Shown here in pieces: positions 45,991-57,824 of a DNA stretch of 64,000 bases. Every line of letters begins with the position of its first letter. Positions within the stretch are counted from its first letter, which is position 1. A program made the position numbers and the translations under genes. A model generated the notes under the pieces. It made no database searches, had not been told where the DNA came from, and saw only the letters and a program-made list of their open reading frames with translations. The stretch is from assembly GCA_003971905.1 (NCBI GenBank), contig RSEE01000041.1, positions 62,001 through 126,000 of the forward strand. Reading direction: 5' to 3'. The DNA is from Moniliella sp. 'wahieum'. Taxonomy: Eukaryota > Basidiomycota > Moniliellomycetes > Moniliellales > Moniliellaceae.

Positions 45991-47579
45991 TGATGAGATG
46001 ACAAGCAGTGGGGGAGGGGGGGTCTTGCCTCCCTCTTTAATACGCTCTCTACTAGTCACATTTGCGTTTTACCACAGCAACCCGTTAACGGATTGAACGC
46101 GCGCTATTGTTCCGTCGCTGCTGTTGTCCGAGACGAAGGCCGATGAGGTGGGAGGGGTATCTTCCCTATGGTACGATACTCCCACTTGTGTCCTGTATCA
46201 CGAAAAGTACACTACAACGCACAACAACACAGCAATTGTGTAGGAACTCGATAGCAACAGTAGTGCTAACCAGCAACATAAGGCGCTGCTAAAAGGCGTT
46301 GGGCGGTGTCCGAGCGAAAGACAAAAGCAGTGTTGTGTGCTTCCCACCGGTCTCACCTTAGGGTTAACAGGGCGCCCAAAACACCAGCAGAGCACACACA
46401 CAACACCACTTTACTGATTGTGTCTGATGCGCGGCTCTGGCACCGCCGACAGACGATAGTGTGGGGGGGGGGCATTTGGGACGCGGGACGGGTGGGCACC
46501 AGACGAGCCGAGCCGAGCAGAGGGAGAGAGTGGATTTGGGTTTTGGACGGTGGAATGGCGGTGGCTGTGGGAGGATGTGAGCGGATGACCCTTGGCTGTG
46601 AGTGTGAGGCCGAGGCGGCGGGGGGCCCGATGAATTGTGATGAAACAGAATACGAGAGACGAGTGGCGGAGTGGTGTGTGTGGTGCTGCGTTCTGCCCCG
46701 CCGCCTGGCTAATGGCTGGGACTGCCGAGAGAGCGTGCACTGCCCCCTGCCCCCTTGCAACTCGCCACGCTCCATGCTCCATGCATGCATGCATGGAACT
46801 TTCAATTTCACTCGCCCTTCCCTCGGCCACCGGCCACCGCCAATCCCGCAGCGCTTCCTGCACACTGCCCGTAGCTAACCCCTAACCCCTAAACCGTCAG
46901 GCGGTCCAGGAGGGGGATGAAAAACAAGGGCCCATACGAGCAAGATGACCAAGGTGACGGGCACCAGCCGCGCCTGTATGACCTGAATATGAATGGTGAC
47001 AAGAAGGACATTGACAGTACAGCGCGTGAGGTTCTTCCTCCCCTGCGGTAGTGCATTTTTGTCTTTGGTCCGCAGACGAGCTCCCAACGCCCAATGCGAG
47101 TTGACAGAGGGACTGGCGGAGGGTTTTGTAGGGTGTGGTAAGGGGGATGAACCAATGGATCGATTGGATCATACTTTGGACCTTTTCCTACAGTTAGTAA
47201 GCATGAACCGACCGCCGACTCGCTGGGCGACCGCACACCAAGGCTAAACGCGTTGCGACGTGTTGCAGTGTGCTCCAGGCTGCACTCTGTTTGTTCTGAC
47301 GTGCCGTCTTTCCGTCGGCGGCCAAGCAGCACAACTATCGATGGGACCTACCTGGTGCCGGCAGCCCGGCGTTAGCCTTCAGCAACGCTCACTGCAGATT
47401 GGATGATTTTCGCTAGTCCTGTCGTTATGATCGAAACGTCTAACGAGCCGGGTGGGATGTGCTTGCCGCACCTCTGCCTAACCTACTACCTTCTGGTCGC
47501 CGAACAGAACAAGTAAAACCTCATGATGGATATACGATTGAACCAAGCAGGGTAGCAAGTGAGCTCGGGTGGGTGAGGC
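45836..47579. other. Intergenic, no clear gene
   Basis: Holds a (GA)n tract at 45952-45987 and two and a half AACCCCT units at 46874-46892. A minus-strand hydrophobic frame near 46880-47010 (NVLLVTIHIQVIQARLVPVT then LVILLVWALVF) might be part of a small membrane protein but has no recognisable partner sequence. Confidence 0.4.
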
Positions 47580-48366
47580 TCACATGGTCCAACCGGTGTA
47601 GTCTCGCTGGTTTCCGATCTTGGGGTACTTGTGCTGGGAACCCGAACCGGCGTGTCGGACACGGTAGATGGCCTCGCGCATGCGCGCCTCGTCCCGCTCT
47701 TCCCACGTCTTGCCGTATCGGAGAACAAACTGGACACGACCGGTGCGGTGGATGATACGTCCTGCGCCCCTTGTTCTTATACTCGATGCTCTTTGAGTGA
47801 GGGCCCTTGCTGACCCAGATCTGGTCGACAATCAAACGGGAGACATCGAGGCCTTTGGCACGTGCATGTTCACGCGCCAAGACAAGGGAGGACTTGATCC
47901 ACTTGGCCGCGCGCTTGGGCGAGTACTGCAATTGCAAATAGCAAAATCAATCGGTTCCTTAGCCACGAGCCTGGCGAGGTGACGCAACTTCTTGTGGCTA
48001 GTACGGTGCATGGCATACTATACTTGTGTTCGGGGGGAGCGTCCGGTCCGCCCCACCGTTTACGCAGCAACCGAGCCCTTTCTTGGCCCACAAACGTTCC
48101 TCCTCATCCCTCTTCCCATCCCACCCTCTCCTGTTCCTGCTCGTTCTCCAACAGAGGCGAACCATCAACGCCGACGGCACCCAGGGCCGCGTCGCGACGC
48201 TCGTCCGCAGCGACCTGCTGCGCGTCGGAAGGCAGCATACCACCCAGCTTGCGCTGGCGCTCGCGCTCTTTACGGTTACCGTAGATGATGCGGCCCAAGC
48301 GATCGCCGAGGCGGGGTGCGATCTGGTCCGACAGCCAGCTGGGACGGGCGGCCGAGGTGTTCAGAC
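47580..48366 (-). CDS. MRPL22: Mitochondrial ribosomal protein uL22m
   Basis: Large-subunit mitochondrial ribosomal protein L22, which lines the exit tunnel. On the minus strand: LNTSAARPSWLSDQIAPRLG, GRIIYGNRKERERQRKLGGM, then HRTSHKKLRHLARLVAKEPI with DFAI, QLQYSPKRAAKWIKSSLVLA, REHARAKGLDVSRLIVDQIW, VSKGPHSKSIEYKNKGR, GRIIHRTGRVQFVLRYGKTW and EERDEARMREAIYRVRH, ending DYTGWTM at the TGA 47580-47582. This covers the whole uL22 domain. A CTCTAG acceptor at 48367-48369 suggests an intron and an upstream first exon with the mitochondrial leader, somewhere in 48,390-48,720; I cannot place its ATG. At least three single-base shifts separate the blocks. Divergent from the Zn2Cys6 gene. Confidence 0.83.
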
Positions 48367-49086
48367 TAGAGGGCGGGGGACGGGGGGTTAGAGGTCAGAG
48401 GGGGGTCTGGACGCGCAGGCGGAGGGGGGAGACGCACGAGCGGGCAGGGGGCGCGAGTAGGCAGACGCGAGTGCGGTGGTGGGCAGGCGTGCGGGCAGGC
48501 GGGCAGGCAGGCGGACAGGCACGGGCGCATGGCCCGGCCGGCCAGGGCAAGGCTGGAGCGGGCGCCATTGGGATTCGCACGGTGGCGAGCGGTTGGGGTG
48601 GAGCGGGCGCTGGCTGGCTGGATGGAATGCCATCTTCCCATCTTCTTGTTCTTGGCTGCAACCCTCGCTGCTCCCGCTGCTTCTCCATTCCGCCCTGGTG
48701 GCATTCCGCTGGGCACGGGTGTGCGTACGTCAGCAGCGCACGTGAGCGAGCGGGGAGATTGAAGATTGAAGCTGAGTATGAGGTCAGCTGAGCTCAGCCT
48801 GAGCGCTGTGTTTGATCGGATGATCGGAGGATGCCGATGGCTGATCGGAGGCTGCTGCGCTGCCGACGAGGTGGATGAGGTGATTCACACGGGGTGCTGC
48901 GTGTGATCGATCGGAGCAGCCGTCGGCAGGCGAGCAGAGCGCAGCGCAAAAAGAAGCCCGCTAGTCCCGCGCCCGCTTCTGCCGCGTGCGATTCCATTCG
49001 CGTTGGCCATCTGCCGTGCGCTGCTCGCTGCTCGCCACGTAACACGTAACTCCTTCTCGCCTCGCCTCGCGCGCTTCCTGCCCGGC
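48367..49086. other. Divergent promoter region
   Basis: Between the oppositely oriented uL22m and transcription-factor genes. The left half probably contains the first uL22m exon and intron; a GGGCAGGC-type run lies at 48480-48520 and a TGATCGGA/GATCGGAGG run near 48810-48850. Confidence 0.5.
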
Positions 49087-52000
49087 ATGGCGCCCATCCC
49101 CACCCCCACCCCCTCCTCCCCCCACCCGCGCACCCGCCCACGCCCCGACACCCACCCCCCCCTCCGACCCAGCCGACCGCTCCCGCGCTCTCTGCCAAGC
49201 GTCCCCGGCCCTCGGGCACCAGTGGCAAGGCCACCTCGTGCGAGAACTGCCGCCGGTACGTGCACCTTTCCTCTCTCCAGGCCGCATGCTGACCCCCCCC
49301 CCCCCCCCCCCCGTCCACCCCAGGCAAACTCAAGTGCGACCGCAAGTACCCGTGCAATGGGTGCGTGCTGCGCCACCAGGAGCATCTGTGCAGTGGGAGC
49401 CTGGCACCCAGCCGCTGCAGGCCAACCAGGAGCCCGTGCAGCCCGGTCCGATGCTGGAAAGGCTGGATCGGATTGAAAAATGGCGTTGGCGCTGGCCGAA
49501 CGGCTGGGCGTTGACCAGTCCTCCGCCCCGGCTCCCGCCAGCCGCAGTGCCAGCCGCAGCCGCAGCCCAGTCGCAGTCCCAGCGGCAACCTCAGTGGCAA
49601 CCTCAGTGGTCGCGGCAGTCACAGTCGCAGTCGCAGCTCCAGTCCCAACCGTCACACCACCGCTCTCACAGCACCGCCACCGGCACCACCCACAGCTCTC
49701 GTCCCAATCATCGCGGCCCCATTGGTGGCGACGCCATCTTTGGCCGATACCGTCATCGCACTTCGTCTCGTGCTGGGTGTGCGCCGCTGACGGACTCTTT
49801 ACCGCCCTCGCCTGGTCTTCCTAGCGTGCGTGTCCGCCGCCGCTCCATTCAAGGTTCCATTCCCGTTGTTCCTCCTGACCGAGGCGACGGCAGCTTTTCC
49901 CTCGCCTTTTCCATCCGGGACGATTGGAAGAACAACCAGCGGAGCACGCGGCAAGAATCGCTGCGCGAGTTGAGTCTGGTCATGCCCCCGCCTGAAATGG
50001 TGCAAAAGATGACCCGGGCTTTCTTTTCCGACGTGATTTTCTTCTCGTCAATCATTGACCAAGCCACGTTCCACGCTCGTTGGAAGTGTTTGAGAAATAC
50101 CGCAGCCGGTCGCACCAGGACAAGTTGAATGTGGACGACGAAGCGCGTTGGTACCTCGAGTTTAGCGCGCTGCTGGGGCCATGTGTTCCACCACCTTGGT
50201 CGAGGCTGGACACCGGCGTTCCCTGGGTTGGTGGAGATGTTTGAGCATCCCGTCTTGACGTTTATGGATGCCTGCATTCAAGCCATTGATTCCTGTCAAG
50301 GCCTCGAGATTCCCTCGGTGGAGACGGTCCGGGTTCAAATCCTCCTAGCTCATCTCCTGCATATGTTGCGTGGCGACTCGTGGGGGTCGGTGACCTACCT
50401 CATGGCCATTGGCAATGCATTTGCCGTTCAACTGCACAAGGAACCGCCTCCCAACTTGCCCCAAGACATCTTTTACGACCGCATCCGCCTCTTTGCCTTT
50501 ATGTGTTCATTGACGCGTTTGGTGCAGGCGGACCGGGCCTGTGCGACGCGGGTGCTTGGTCCCGGACAATGGCGTCTACTCTACCCCGCGATTCTTGTTC
50601 TCGGAAGACAGTTGGACCATGGCTACGGAGGATGGGCCGTGGCCGATCGGACTGAAGGTACGTCCCACCACCACCACCTCACGGGTAGCATCCATTCCTG
50701 GAGACAGGGGTGGGAGATGATACTCAGAGCTTATCTTGCTAATCTTGCTAACCTGGCACCCAGTTGTTGTTTGAGATGAGCCGTGTGATGAGCAAGGCGA
50801 CTGTACGAGAGTTTATGCCTGAGGACGAAGCGTACCAACTTACTCAGCAACTGCAAGCCCAACTGGACGCTCTGCTACTACGCGTTTCCCGCCCGACTTT
50901 TGCCCTGATTCCGGAGCGATGTGGGTGCCTACGAAAAAAACACCCTTCTCTGCCGCCATGCAGCTTGCCGGGCACCATGTCACGCTCACTCTGCATGGCC
51001 GACACTATGTCGCGGGCTGGCTGGATGGCAGGTACGCTAGCAGCCGGAACATGTGTCTGCAAGCGTCTCTGCATATCATCCGTACTTTTCTCACCTTTAC
51101 TGCGCACCTCATCCCACCAGAAAGGATGGCCGGTATGACGCAGGACGAGGTCCGCGCGGCACTAAAGAACCCTGAGAAACTGATGCTTGCGCGGGGCTCG
51201 TTTTTGGGGCGGAAGGCAGCGCCGTGTGGGCTGTTACTGCAGCATTACCTCTTCATGATCACCCACCACCCGGAGCAAGTGGCTTCCACCTTACCTGGGA
51301 TGGGCAAGGAAGAAATGTTGATGCTACTGGGGCAACTCAAATCGACGCTGGAACTGGTTGCGCCGGCGATGAGGTGGATGAAGGTCAAGTGGCCGAACTG
51401 TTACGCACGGCAGCGTTAGCTTGCCTACCACTATACGCGTCTCGCCCTTGATCAACCACGGCAAAAACAGAGACGCCCATCCACTGCGTCCATGGCCGCG
51501 TATCGACGTTGGCGGAGGACGCGCCGTCAGCCGAATCGGTCGTTAACACTGGTCTCTCTACGCGCGGACCACGATAGGAACCGGAACCGGGGTCGGGGCC
51601 GGGGCCGGGACGGGAACCGGGTCCGGAGCGGGGACAGGGACAGGGTCCGGGACGGGGACTCAACCACATTCGTGCATTGGATCGCCGCTTAGCACCTCGA
51701 GTCCTACCTGGGTATCTCCCAGCTGGCCTGAAATCCCTCCTTCGCTCGAACAAGATGCGTCGATTGTAGCTACCGCGCCTTGGTTCCAACAAGACGTTTG
51801 TGGATTTCGAAACGTTTGTTTCCGCGCTGTGGCGACGGAACCGGACTTTCACCTTCGGGCAGTATATTGTACCCTGCTGCACCAACAGCTCAACCTCAAC
51901 CTCAATCTGCTCAACCTCAACCTCAACCTGGACCCCTCAATCTCACGCCGCACCGCCTCCCGCTACTCAAGCGTTGAATGGAGCCTCGTACGCTCCCACG

Positions 52001-52185
52001 TCCGGCCCGACGTTCGGGTTCGACGTGCCGGGTCTATCTCCGCACCCTAGTTCGGCTGGTTGGGCGGTACGTTACCGGCCACCTCGTCCTTTGTCTCTGA
52101 CACTTCCTCCCCATGGGCCAACGTCCGGGTTCCCGTCCAGGCGCTGTGCCTAGCCCAGTTGGCTTCTCCTTTCCGGTCCCAATGA
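49087..52185 (+). CDS. Zn2Cys6 transcription factor
   Basis: Fungal binuclear-cluster regulator. The zinc cluster is CENCRR (49235-49255), a 68-nt intron (49256-49323) containing a C-tract of about 20, then KLKCDRKYPCNGCVLRHQEH followed by LC, giving the expected Cx2Cx6Cx5Cx2Cx8C. A Ser-Gln dipeptide linker follows (SQSQSQLQSQ). The fungal_trans middle-homology region includes MVQKMTRAFFSDVIFFSSII, FHARWKCL, CIQAIDSCQGLEIPSVETVR, VQILLAHLLHMLRGDSWGSV and NAFAVQLHKEPP; a second intron fits 50658-50763. Downstream are EMSRVMSKATVREFMPEDEA and SLHIIRTFLTFTAHLIPPER. The C-terminus is Ser/Pro/Asn-rich with a CAACCT array at 51893-51935 and most likely ends LASPFRSQ at TGA 52183. Several single-base shifts. 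Target genes unknown. Confidence 0.82.
51585..51660 (+). repeat. GGRCCGGG-type hexamer array
   Basis: Six-base units (GGAACC, GGGGCC, GGGACR) in the C-terminal part of the transcription factor locus, giving Glu/Gly-Pro or Arg-Asn dipeptides. Confidence 0.75.
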
Positions 52186-53888
52186 CCCTTCGGGGTTGCT
52201 CGGGGGGGAGGGCAACTTCCCCATGTGTTTCGAAAGATGCTTTTTGTCATTTGTACTTGCGATCAGCGCTCAGCCTGAGCAATCAACGTTCAACGTTCCC
52301 TTCGACGTTCAAGATCAACGATTATCGATTATCGGTAACCGGTAATCTGACTAGACTGTCCCGGTAGCATTGGTAAACCACATCATGCAGCAGGTGCAAG
52401 CTGCTACCTGTACACCACCGACCCCTTTTGGATATCCATGATAGTATCACAGGCGCTGCAACGAGAGCTCAGCGGGTACCGTTGCATCGGGTCTCAGGAT
52501 GGCATCCAGCGAAATATCCCAGCTGGTTGCAAAGACCGTTTAGACAGCTCCACCTAGTAGTTGTATACTCAGCAAACGAGACGGAAATAAAGGATGGATG
52601 CGGATGCGCATCGCAAGCACTATGCTGCCCTCCACGCCATGGGGATTGGGGCCATAGTCTCCCAGGTTAAGTTTGACAACCTTCTGGTGAAATGAGACGA
52701 GACTGACAGCAACCCGACGTGGGACCGCGGGCCTTACGTTACCCAGTGGTGCGTCTCCACCTGCAAGTGGATTCGCGGGAAGAAGCGTTCAGAACGCCGT
52801 GAAGAGGAAAAAGCCAAATGAAGACGCGCACAGTAGTTACGATCTCGTAGCGGGTGCCCGCTAAGGCTCGCGTTATTCGTGCCCGTAGTTATCCATAGCG
52901 ATCCCGCAATTGTTGCTCGCTATGACTGTATCTCGCTATGGCTATGTGTGGTTGATTACCACTGTCTGCGACGTTCCCGACGTCCCCATTCAAGCCATGC
53001 CCGTGGCGCCGTGGCCGACTATGCGCGGATACTACTGATATCATGCACGCCATGGCCATGTTGGTTGGCGTCAGCTTCCCTGCGTCACGGTCACCGGGCC
53101 ACCAGCAGTGGTTGCGCAACGCATCACCTCCACCCAGGCCCATGCGGCCGAGGCCGAAGCGGCCTGCGTCTGTTAGGCGTCCGCGGAGGGGCAGGGCACC
53201 CGACGTCGGTTCCCTGAGAGCCACACGACGGCACGTGCCGCTGCCCCACCGGCGCACTTGCATGCCGATCTAGTGACAGTACTGAGTATATTGGCCGACG
53301 GGCTGAAGGGCGAGCGCAATTTACTTGTAGTCGACGACTGCACTGGCCATCTCTGGGCCATTCCGCTGGAGCGCAAATGATGTATTTTGTGGGTTTCTTT
53401 TGATGTAAGGTAAAAGGAGTCTCGGCGCCGTCGCGAAAACAGATGGAAGAGAGGACGATTGCAGACCCCGTAATGAGAAGAGACCCACAGCCTCTGTTCA
53501 GAGGAAACTGGATTTTTTACGAATAACAGATTGTCATATGTGCTCCCATCATCGATCTCAGACCACATGGTCAATCGATGGGGACAGCAGCGCCTCGTAC
53601 GACTGATGCAACCCCACCAAAAAGGGAGATGAAGTAATAAGGAGAAATGGCAAAAAAGCCAGGTCGAGCCCAGCGATCCACAATCTCCTCAGCTGGTGTG
53701 GGCTCACGATTGCGACACCGTAATGCAATTTCCACTGAAGTGTTCATTCCAGCCCCCAGCCTCCCCTCAGGCCGGGGGTTATTTTCTGAACCAGAGATCC
53801 TTAGGAGCAACACTTTGACGTCAACCGCTTGACTTCGTCCGAGAAGCTCGCATCGGCGCGATCGACGTCCGGCTCCAATGCAACCACT
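52186..53888. other. Intergenic, possible retroelement shard
   Basis: No gene. A plus-strand stretch near 53275-53380 (SILADGLKGERNLLVVDDCT then GHLWAIPLERK) weakly resembles the start of a copia-type integrase core, and the flanking sequence is AT-richer. It may be an old fragment of the same class as the element at 55.5 kb. 52262-52345 has CAACGTT and GATTATC heptamer-like repeats. Confidence 0.3.
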
Positions 53889-55167
53889 TCAGCCCGCACC
53901 ACCCCCTTTTCCAGAGCCGCAGACACCAAACTCGACCGTACTCTTCACAGTGTCCATTCCGCACGTCGCTCCCTCTGTTGAGTCTGTAGTGCGCAACAAC
54001 AAGGTGAAGAGGGCTTGCCGCTGCAAGAACATCGAGAGGATCATGATGCCTTCGCTTTGCAGCAGACCAAGCAGGGTGCGGAAGCGCTGTTCCATCGTGC
54101 CCGTCGTGACCATGGCACCCATCGTGCCCGGCTTGGGCAGATCCAGCCAATGAGTCCAGGTCGTGCTGCCTTCGGTTACGCGAATCAGGATGCGCAGCGC
54201 ATCCCCGTTGCGCGACTGGTAGGTACGCACAGTGAGGGGATCCACCATACGCGAGACTGTTGTGGCTAATGGAACTGTGGTTGCGACGGTGGTGGCGGCT
54301 GTAGTCGCACCTGTTGCGGATTCGATTGTCGCTTCTTCGAAGAGTCGGAATCGTCGTCGATGGGGCCAGGCTCGGGCGGGTCAGACTCGGGCTGGCCCGA
54401 CACGATCCCATACCGCTGCAGCGTGTCCAACGAAAATACCCGGTTGGGTTGGGAGTCAGACTTGATCTGCAGCACATCTTCCCGAAATCGGAGGATCTCA
54501 TCGGCATTGGCCCGCAGCTCAGGGGAGGCGGAATCGGGTACAATCACCAGGACTTGGTACCCGCGTCCGCGGAGGGAGGGCAGACTGTACGCCAAGTCCC
54601 GTCGCCCGAAATAATTACGATGCGCGCGGGGGGCGGATGGTCGAGGGCAAAGGCCATCATGTCCCCTGTCATCATCGCATCAGCCTTGTTCTTCAGTCCC
54701 ACAAGCGGCGTGTCGACGAGGATGACACCACCTCGTTGGATCTCCTCGAACACCGGGCGAGACGCTGCGACGGAGGCCGGACCTGCGGGTTGGACAATCC
54801 CTGGTAGGCGCGGAATTGGACGATGAGGGGGGGGCACGCTTGGACGGTACCGGCAAGGACGGTCGACTGGACGGTGGAGCGAATGGCACGGACGATGGTG
54901 ATGCCGTCAATACCTGAGGGTGGTGGGACATTCTAATGGGATAGAGAGTGGAAGGGTTAGTCCATAGTATATGCAAAAGAGGACATGGCATTGGGCGTGT
55001 GTGTTGCTGTGGGCTGGATGCCCACATGGCAATGTTGTGCGTACCTCAATATCCCAAAAGATAGCGCAGTTGATGGGAGCCGATGGGGTGGGAACAGGGC
55101 GTAGAGACGGGGGGTCGGTGCTGGCAACCGATGTGCCCACTGGGCTATCAGGAATATGGGTGGCCAT
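53889..55167 (-). CDS. NYN-domain (PIN-like) protein
   Basis: NYN-domain protein of the MARF1/limkain type, a PIN-fold ribonuclease family. ATG at 55167 (ATHIPDSPVGTS follows); the 5' frame stays open upstream. INCAIFWDIE is followed by a 112-nt intron (54933-55044, GTACGC..TTAG) and NVPPPSGIDGITIVRAIRST, so the hallmark FWDIENVP spans the splice. Then come VDTPLVGLKNKADAMMTGDM and MAFALDHPPPARIVIISGDG (conserved Asp residues of the active site), and LRGRGYQVLVIVPDSASPEL with RANADEILRFREDVLQIKSD. The rest is Ser/Pro-rich; the C-terminal part (DPLTVRTYQSRNGDALRILI, then RTLLGLLQSEGIMILSMFLQ) ends GKGGGAG at 53889. At least two single-base shifts. RNA substrate unknown. Confidence 0.75.
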
Positions 55168-55454
55168 GCTGGTTGGCGGGGGCGGGAGGAAGAAGAGGAG
55201 GGGGAGTAGGAGTCGGTTTGGGCGGGGGGGAAAGAGCTGCGAGCAAAAACAACTATCGTAGGGAGAGGCGGCCATTTTAACCCAACTCAAGGGGAGGGGG
55301 GGAGGGGAGGGCGATTCGACGAGGACGCTGCGAAGGGCGCGCGCAGCCTCCGTGAGAGAGCCTGCGCCAAGAGCGATTCAGACGAGGGGCTGGTAGCGTT
55401 GGAAGCGATTGAGTGGGTTGCGAGTGGCTAGGCGCCGACTGAGTACCAGCGGTC
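55168..55454. other. Spacer upstream of NYN gene
   Basis: GC-rich promoter region of the NYN gene, ending at the left LTR of the retroelement. No motif identified. Confidence 0.4.
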
Positions 55455-55585
55455 TGCTTAGTACCGGTGAGAAGGGAGATAGTTGACTGGGAATGAATTA
55501 CTGGGGGCAAAAGCCTCGGGAAGATCTGCTCCGGAATAGACCGAAGGCTAAATGGGCTGGGGCGCAGGTGACGTCACACTCAACA
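55455..55585 (-). repeat. Left LTR (3' LTR of element)
   Basis: Direct repeat partner of 57170-57297; starts TGCTTAG and ends CTCAACA on the plus strand. Confidence 0.75.
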
Positions 55586-57169
55586 TCCCCCCTACGGCCT
55601 CTAAGGCCCCAGGCCCAACTCGGCCTCCGAAGAAATGACTTCTTGACCGAACTGGGAGATGGGCGTGTAGAAGTTGCGGACGCGCCAGAGGTTTGTTAGC
55701 GTGTCGCTTTTTATTTTCGCTTCCGGGAATTTTGATAACATCGAAGGTGCCCTCCGCCACTTTGTCGCGGACGAAGTGGTGAGGGATCTCGAAGTGCTTG
55801 GCTGCACCCACGCTGCCCACTGTGTGCGAAAGGGCGACGGCGACAGCGGGAGTCGCAGTAAATTGGAGCCGTGTAATCCTCGTTCAGTTGTCCGAGTTCA
55901 ATAAGGAGGTTCCTAATGTAGATGGCTTCGGTCATGCCGGTGAAGACGGCCAGGTACTCGGCGTGGCCTGTGCTGGTGCGCAGTTGTTGCGGACGTTGGA
56001 AGCGTTGTTCACTGCTTTTCCGACTGAGATGGCAATCGCGTACGCTTCATCGATGGTCGCGTGACGCGGGATGCGTGGCTGGAACTCAGTGGCCAGGCCC
56101 GCTGCAAGGCAGGCGACGAGCATGTCGTCCGGACAGGACGACACATAGCACTGCAGGCGGCGGCGCGCGGCCTCGAAACGACCCACGTACCCGGCGCCAG
56201 TGTCCTTGCCTTGCTTGACGGAAGCCAGGTTGGCAACTGCGGCGCTGATGTCCTCCCATACGTGCGGGCGACAGTAGTCGCGAGCACGGCGCCAGTATTC
56301 GCTGGCGCGGAGGCATTCGGCGCCATGGCTGTCAATGACAGAGCCGACGGTGCCGGCGAGGGACGATCTCATCCACATGCCAATGGCAACGTCGGCGTTG
56401 ATGAGCTCCTCGTCGTCTAGGGAGTCGTCGGGATCCAGGATGCGGAGGAGAGTCTTCGTGCTCAGAGGAACGTCAGGGTGCGATCCGATGAGGCTGAAGG
56501 CGGTGTAGACGTAGGTGGTCCAGGCATCGTACTGGTCCGGAGTCGAGAGCAGCTTGACTCTGAGCTGCGTTTGGTCTTCAGGGCTTCGGGGATCAGCACG
56601 CTCCATTCGCGCCGGGGTTCCGCCTTGTCAGGATAGAGGTCGACGAGCGTGAGCATGAAAGTCTCTCTTTCCATGTCGGGGAAGGCCGCCGAGATGGTCT
56701 CGATGGCGTCCGTGAAGCTGATGCCCTTGTTCTTGTCGAGTATGCGCTTCATGATGTATCTCTGTTGCTCCGTGGGATGTTCGATCCCACTTTCGAAGTC
56801 AACAGAAGCCGGGAATCCCTTGCCGAGAGACGGCGCACGAGGTAAAACACTCTGGTCAAAGGCGTCCGTGGTGATGGAGGCCTCGGTCTCGTGGGGTTTG
56901 CTCTCGATGCTCATCTTGCGCTTCTGGGTGGTTGTGGGTTGGGAAAGAAGCGGGCGGGATCCGGTAAGGCAGATGGAGTCGGTTGCCTCGCCAGCAATTT
57001 TCGATGCCGTGAGGGAGTCGTCGTTGAAGGACATGGGCTCGCTTGCGAGTCTTGTCCTGCGAAATTCGGGTCTGGTCGCCTCTTGAGGTGATTGCAGACT
57101 CGATCCAGCTAGCTCTAGCGGGTCAGAGGTGGGTTCGATAACCTGTCGGAGGAGATCTGCCCAGCGGTC

Positions 57170-57297
57170 TGTTACCGGTGAGGAGGGAGATGGTGGACTA
57201 AGGAATGAATTACTGGGGGCAGAAGTCTCGGGAAGATCTACTCCGGAATAAACCGGAGGCTAAATGGGCTGGGCCGCAGGTGACGCGTGACGTAACA
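57170..57297 (-). repeat. Right LTR (5' LTR of element)
   Basis: 128 bases with tips TGTTAC and GTAACA. The minus-strand sequence just inside it is AGGTTATCGAACCCACC, a plausible tRNA-related primer site. Confidence 0.75.
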
Positions 57298-57824
57298 CAA
57301 TTGCGTCTTTGTTTCCTTTCAACTAGGGATTCAAGTCCTGCCTCCACGTCCTGCCTTTTCCCGCCCCAAAGGCAAGAGCTTCAACTGGGCTTGGCCTACC
57401 TTCCCACCCTGGGGGGAATACTGCCAAGTAGGTTCCATCTCATCACATTGCTTGCTTTGCTCGCCACTACTTACATCTCGATGCCCAGCTGCGGTTCCCA
57501 TACGTCCATGGGGGTCGGCCCAAAAGGCCAGGATGCGATTGAATGTGCATGTGGATGTGCATATGTGCCAAAGCACAACAACCATCTCTAGGGCTAGGCC
57601 ACGAGCCGATACGCAGCAGTGGATCGACCGTCGCATCGGCCAGGGAGCAAGCGGAACAAAACCGTAAGCAACGAAAAAAGGATTCGGCGCTGGTTCTGTC
57701 TTTTGGTTTTGTGGTAAGAGGAGGGGGAGAGGGGGGCTAGGGTACGAGAGGGACCCAAAAGACCCCGCGGGCACGTTCACACCTCCCGCCCCAGAAGCCA
57801 AGCGGATCCGTACCGGTCCACCAC
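57298..57824. other. Spacer between element and eL30
   Basis: No gene recognised; holds the eL30 3' flank. Confidence 0.4.

Larger units (their letters stand above)
55455..57297 (-). mobile_element. Small broken Ty1/copia LTR element
   Basis: Two direct repeats of about 130 bases, 55455-55585 and 57170-57297, share a core that includes GAATGAATTACTGGGGGCA. The right copy begins TGTTAC and ends GTAACA, the usual inverted LTR tips. Between them on the minus strand are a gag-like frame (57034 to about 55940; LLSTPDQYDAWTTYVYTAFS and a region with YVGRFEAARRRLQCYV) and, directly after it, the end of a copia RNase H (TEAIYIRNLLIELGQLNEDY near 55900, with PHHFVRDKVAEGTFDVI after it). Protease, integrase and most of the polymerase are absent, so the copy is broken and could only have moved with help. 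LTRs look about 85-88% identical by eye, so it is not recent. Confidence 0.8.

Noticed and set aside
46874-46892. AACCCCTAACCCCTAA, telomere-like
   Set aside because: Only about two and a half units, within a window that is full of short heptamer repeats and has genes on both sides; better seen as one more 7-mer than a telomere.
46880-47330. Minus-strand hydrophobic frames as a small membrane protein
   Set aside because: Three overlapping frames of similar quality, none with a clear start, membrane layout or family match.
50330-50345. GGTTCAAATCC as a tRNA B box
   Set aside because: It is within a conserved coding block of the Zn2Cys6 gene.
53275-53400. Integrase-like stretch as a second copia element
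   Set aside because: The match is one short segment with no LTRs or neighbouring domains, so it is only noted in the spacer entry.
57120-57150. GGTTCGATAACC as a tRNA B box
   Set aside because: No matching A box or cloverleaf; it lies just inside the right LTR and fits a primer-site region instead.
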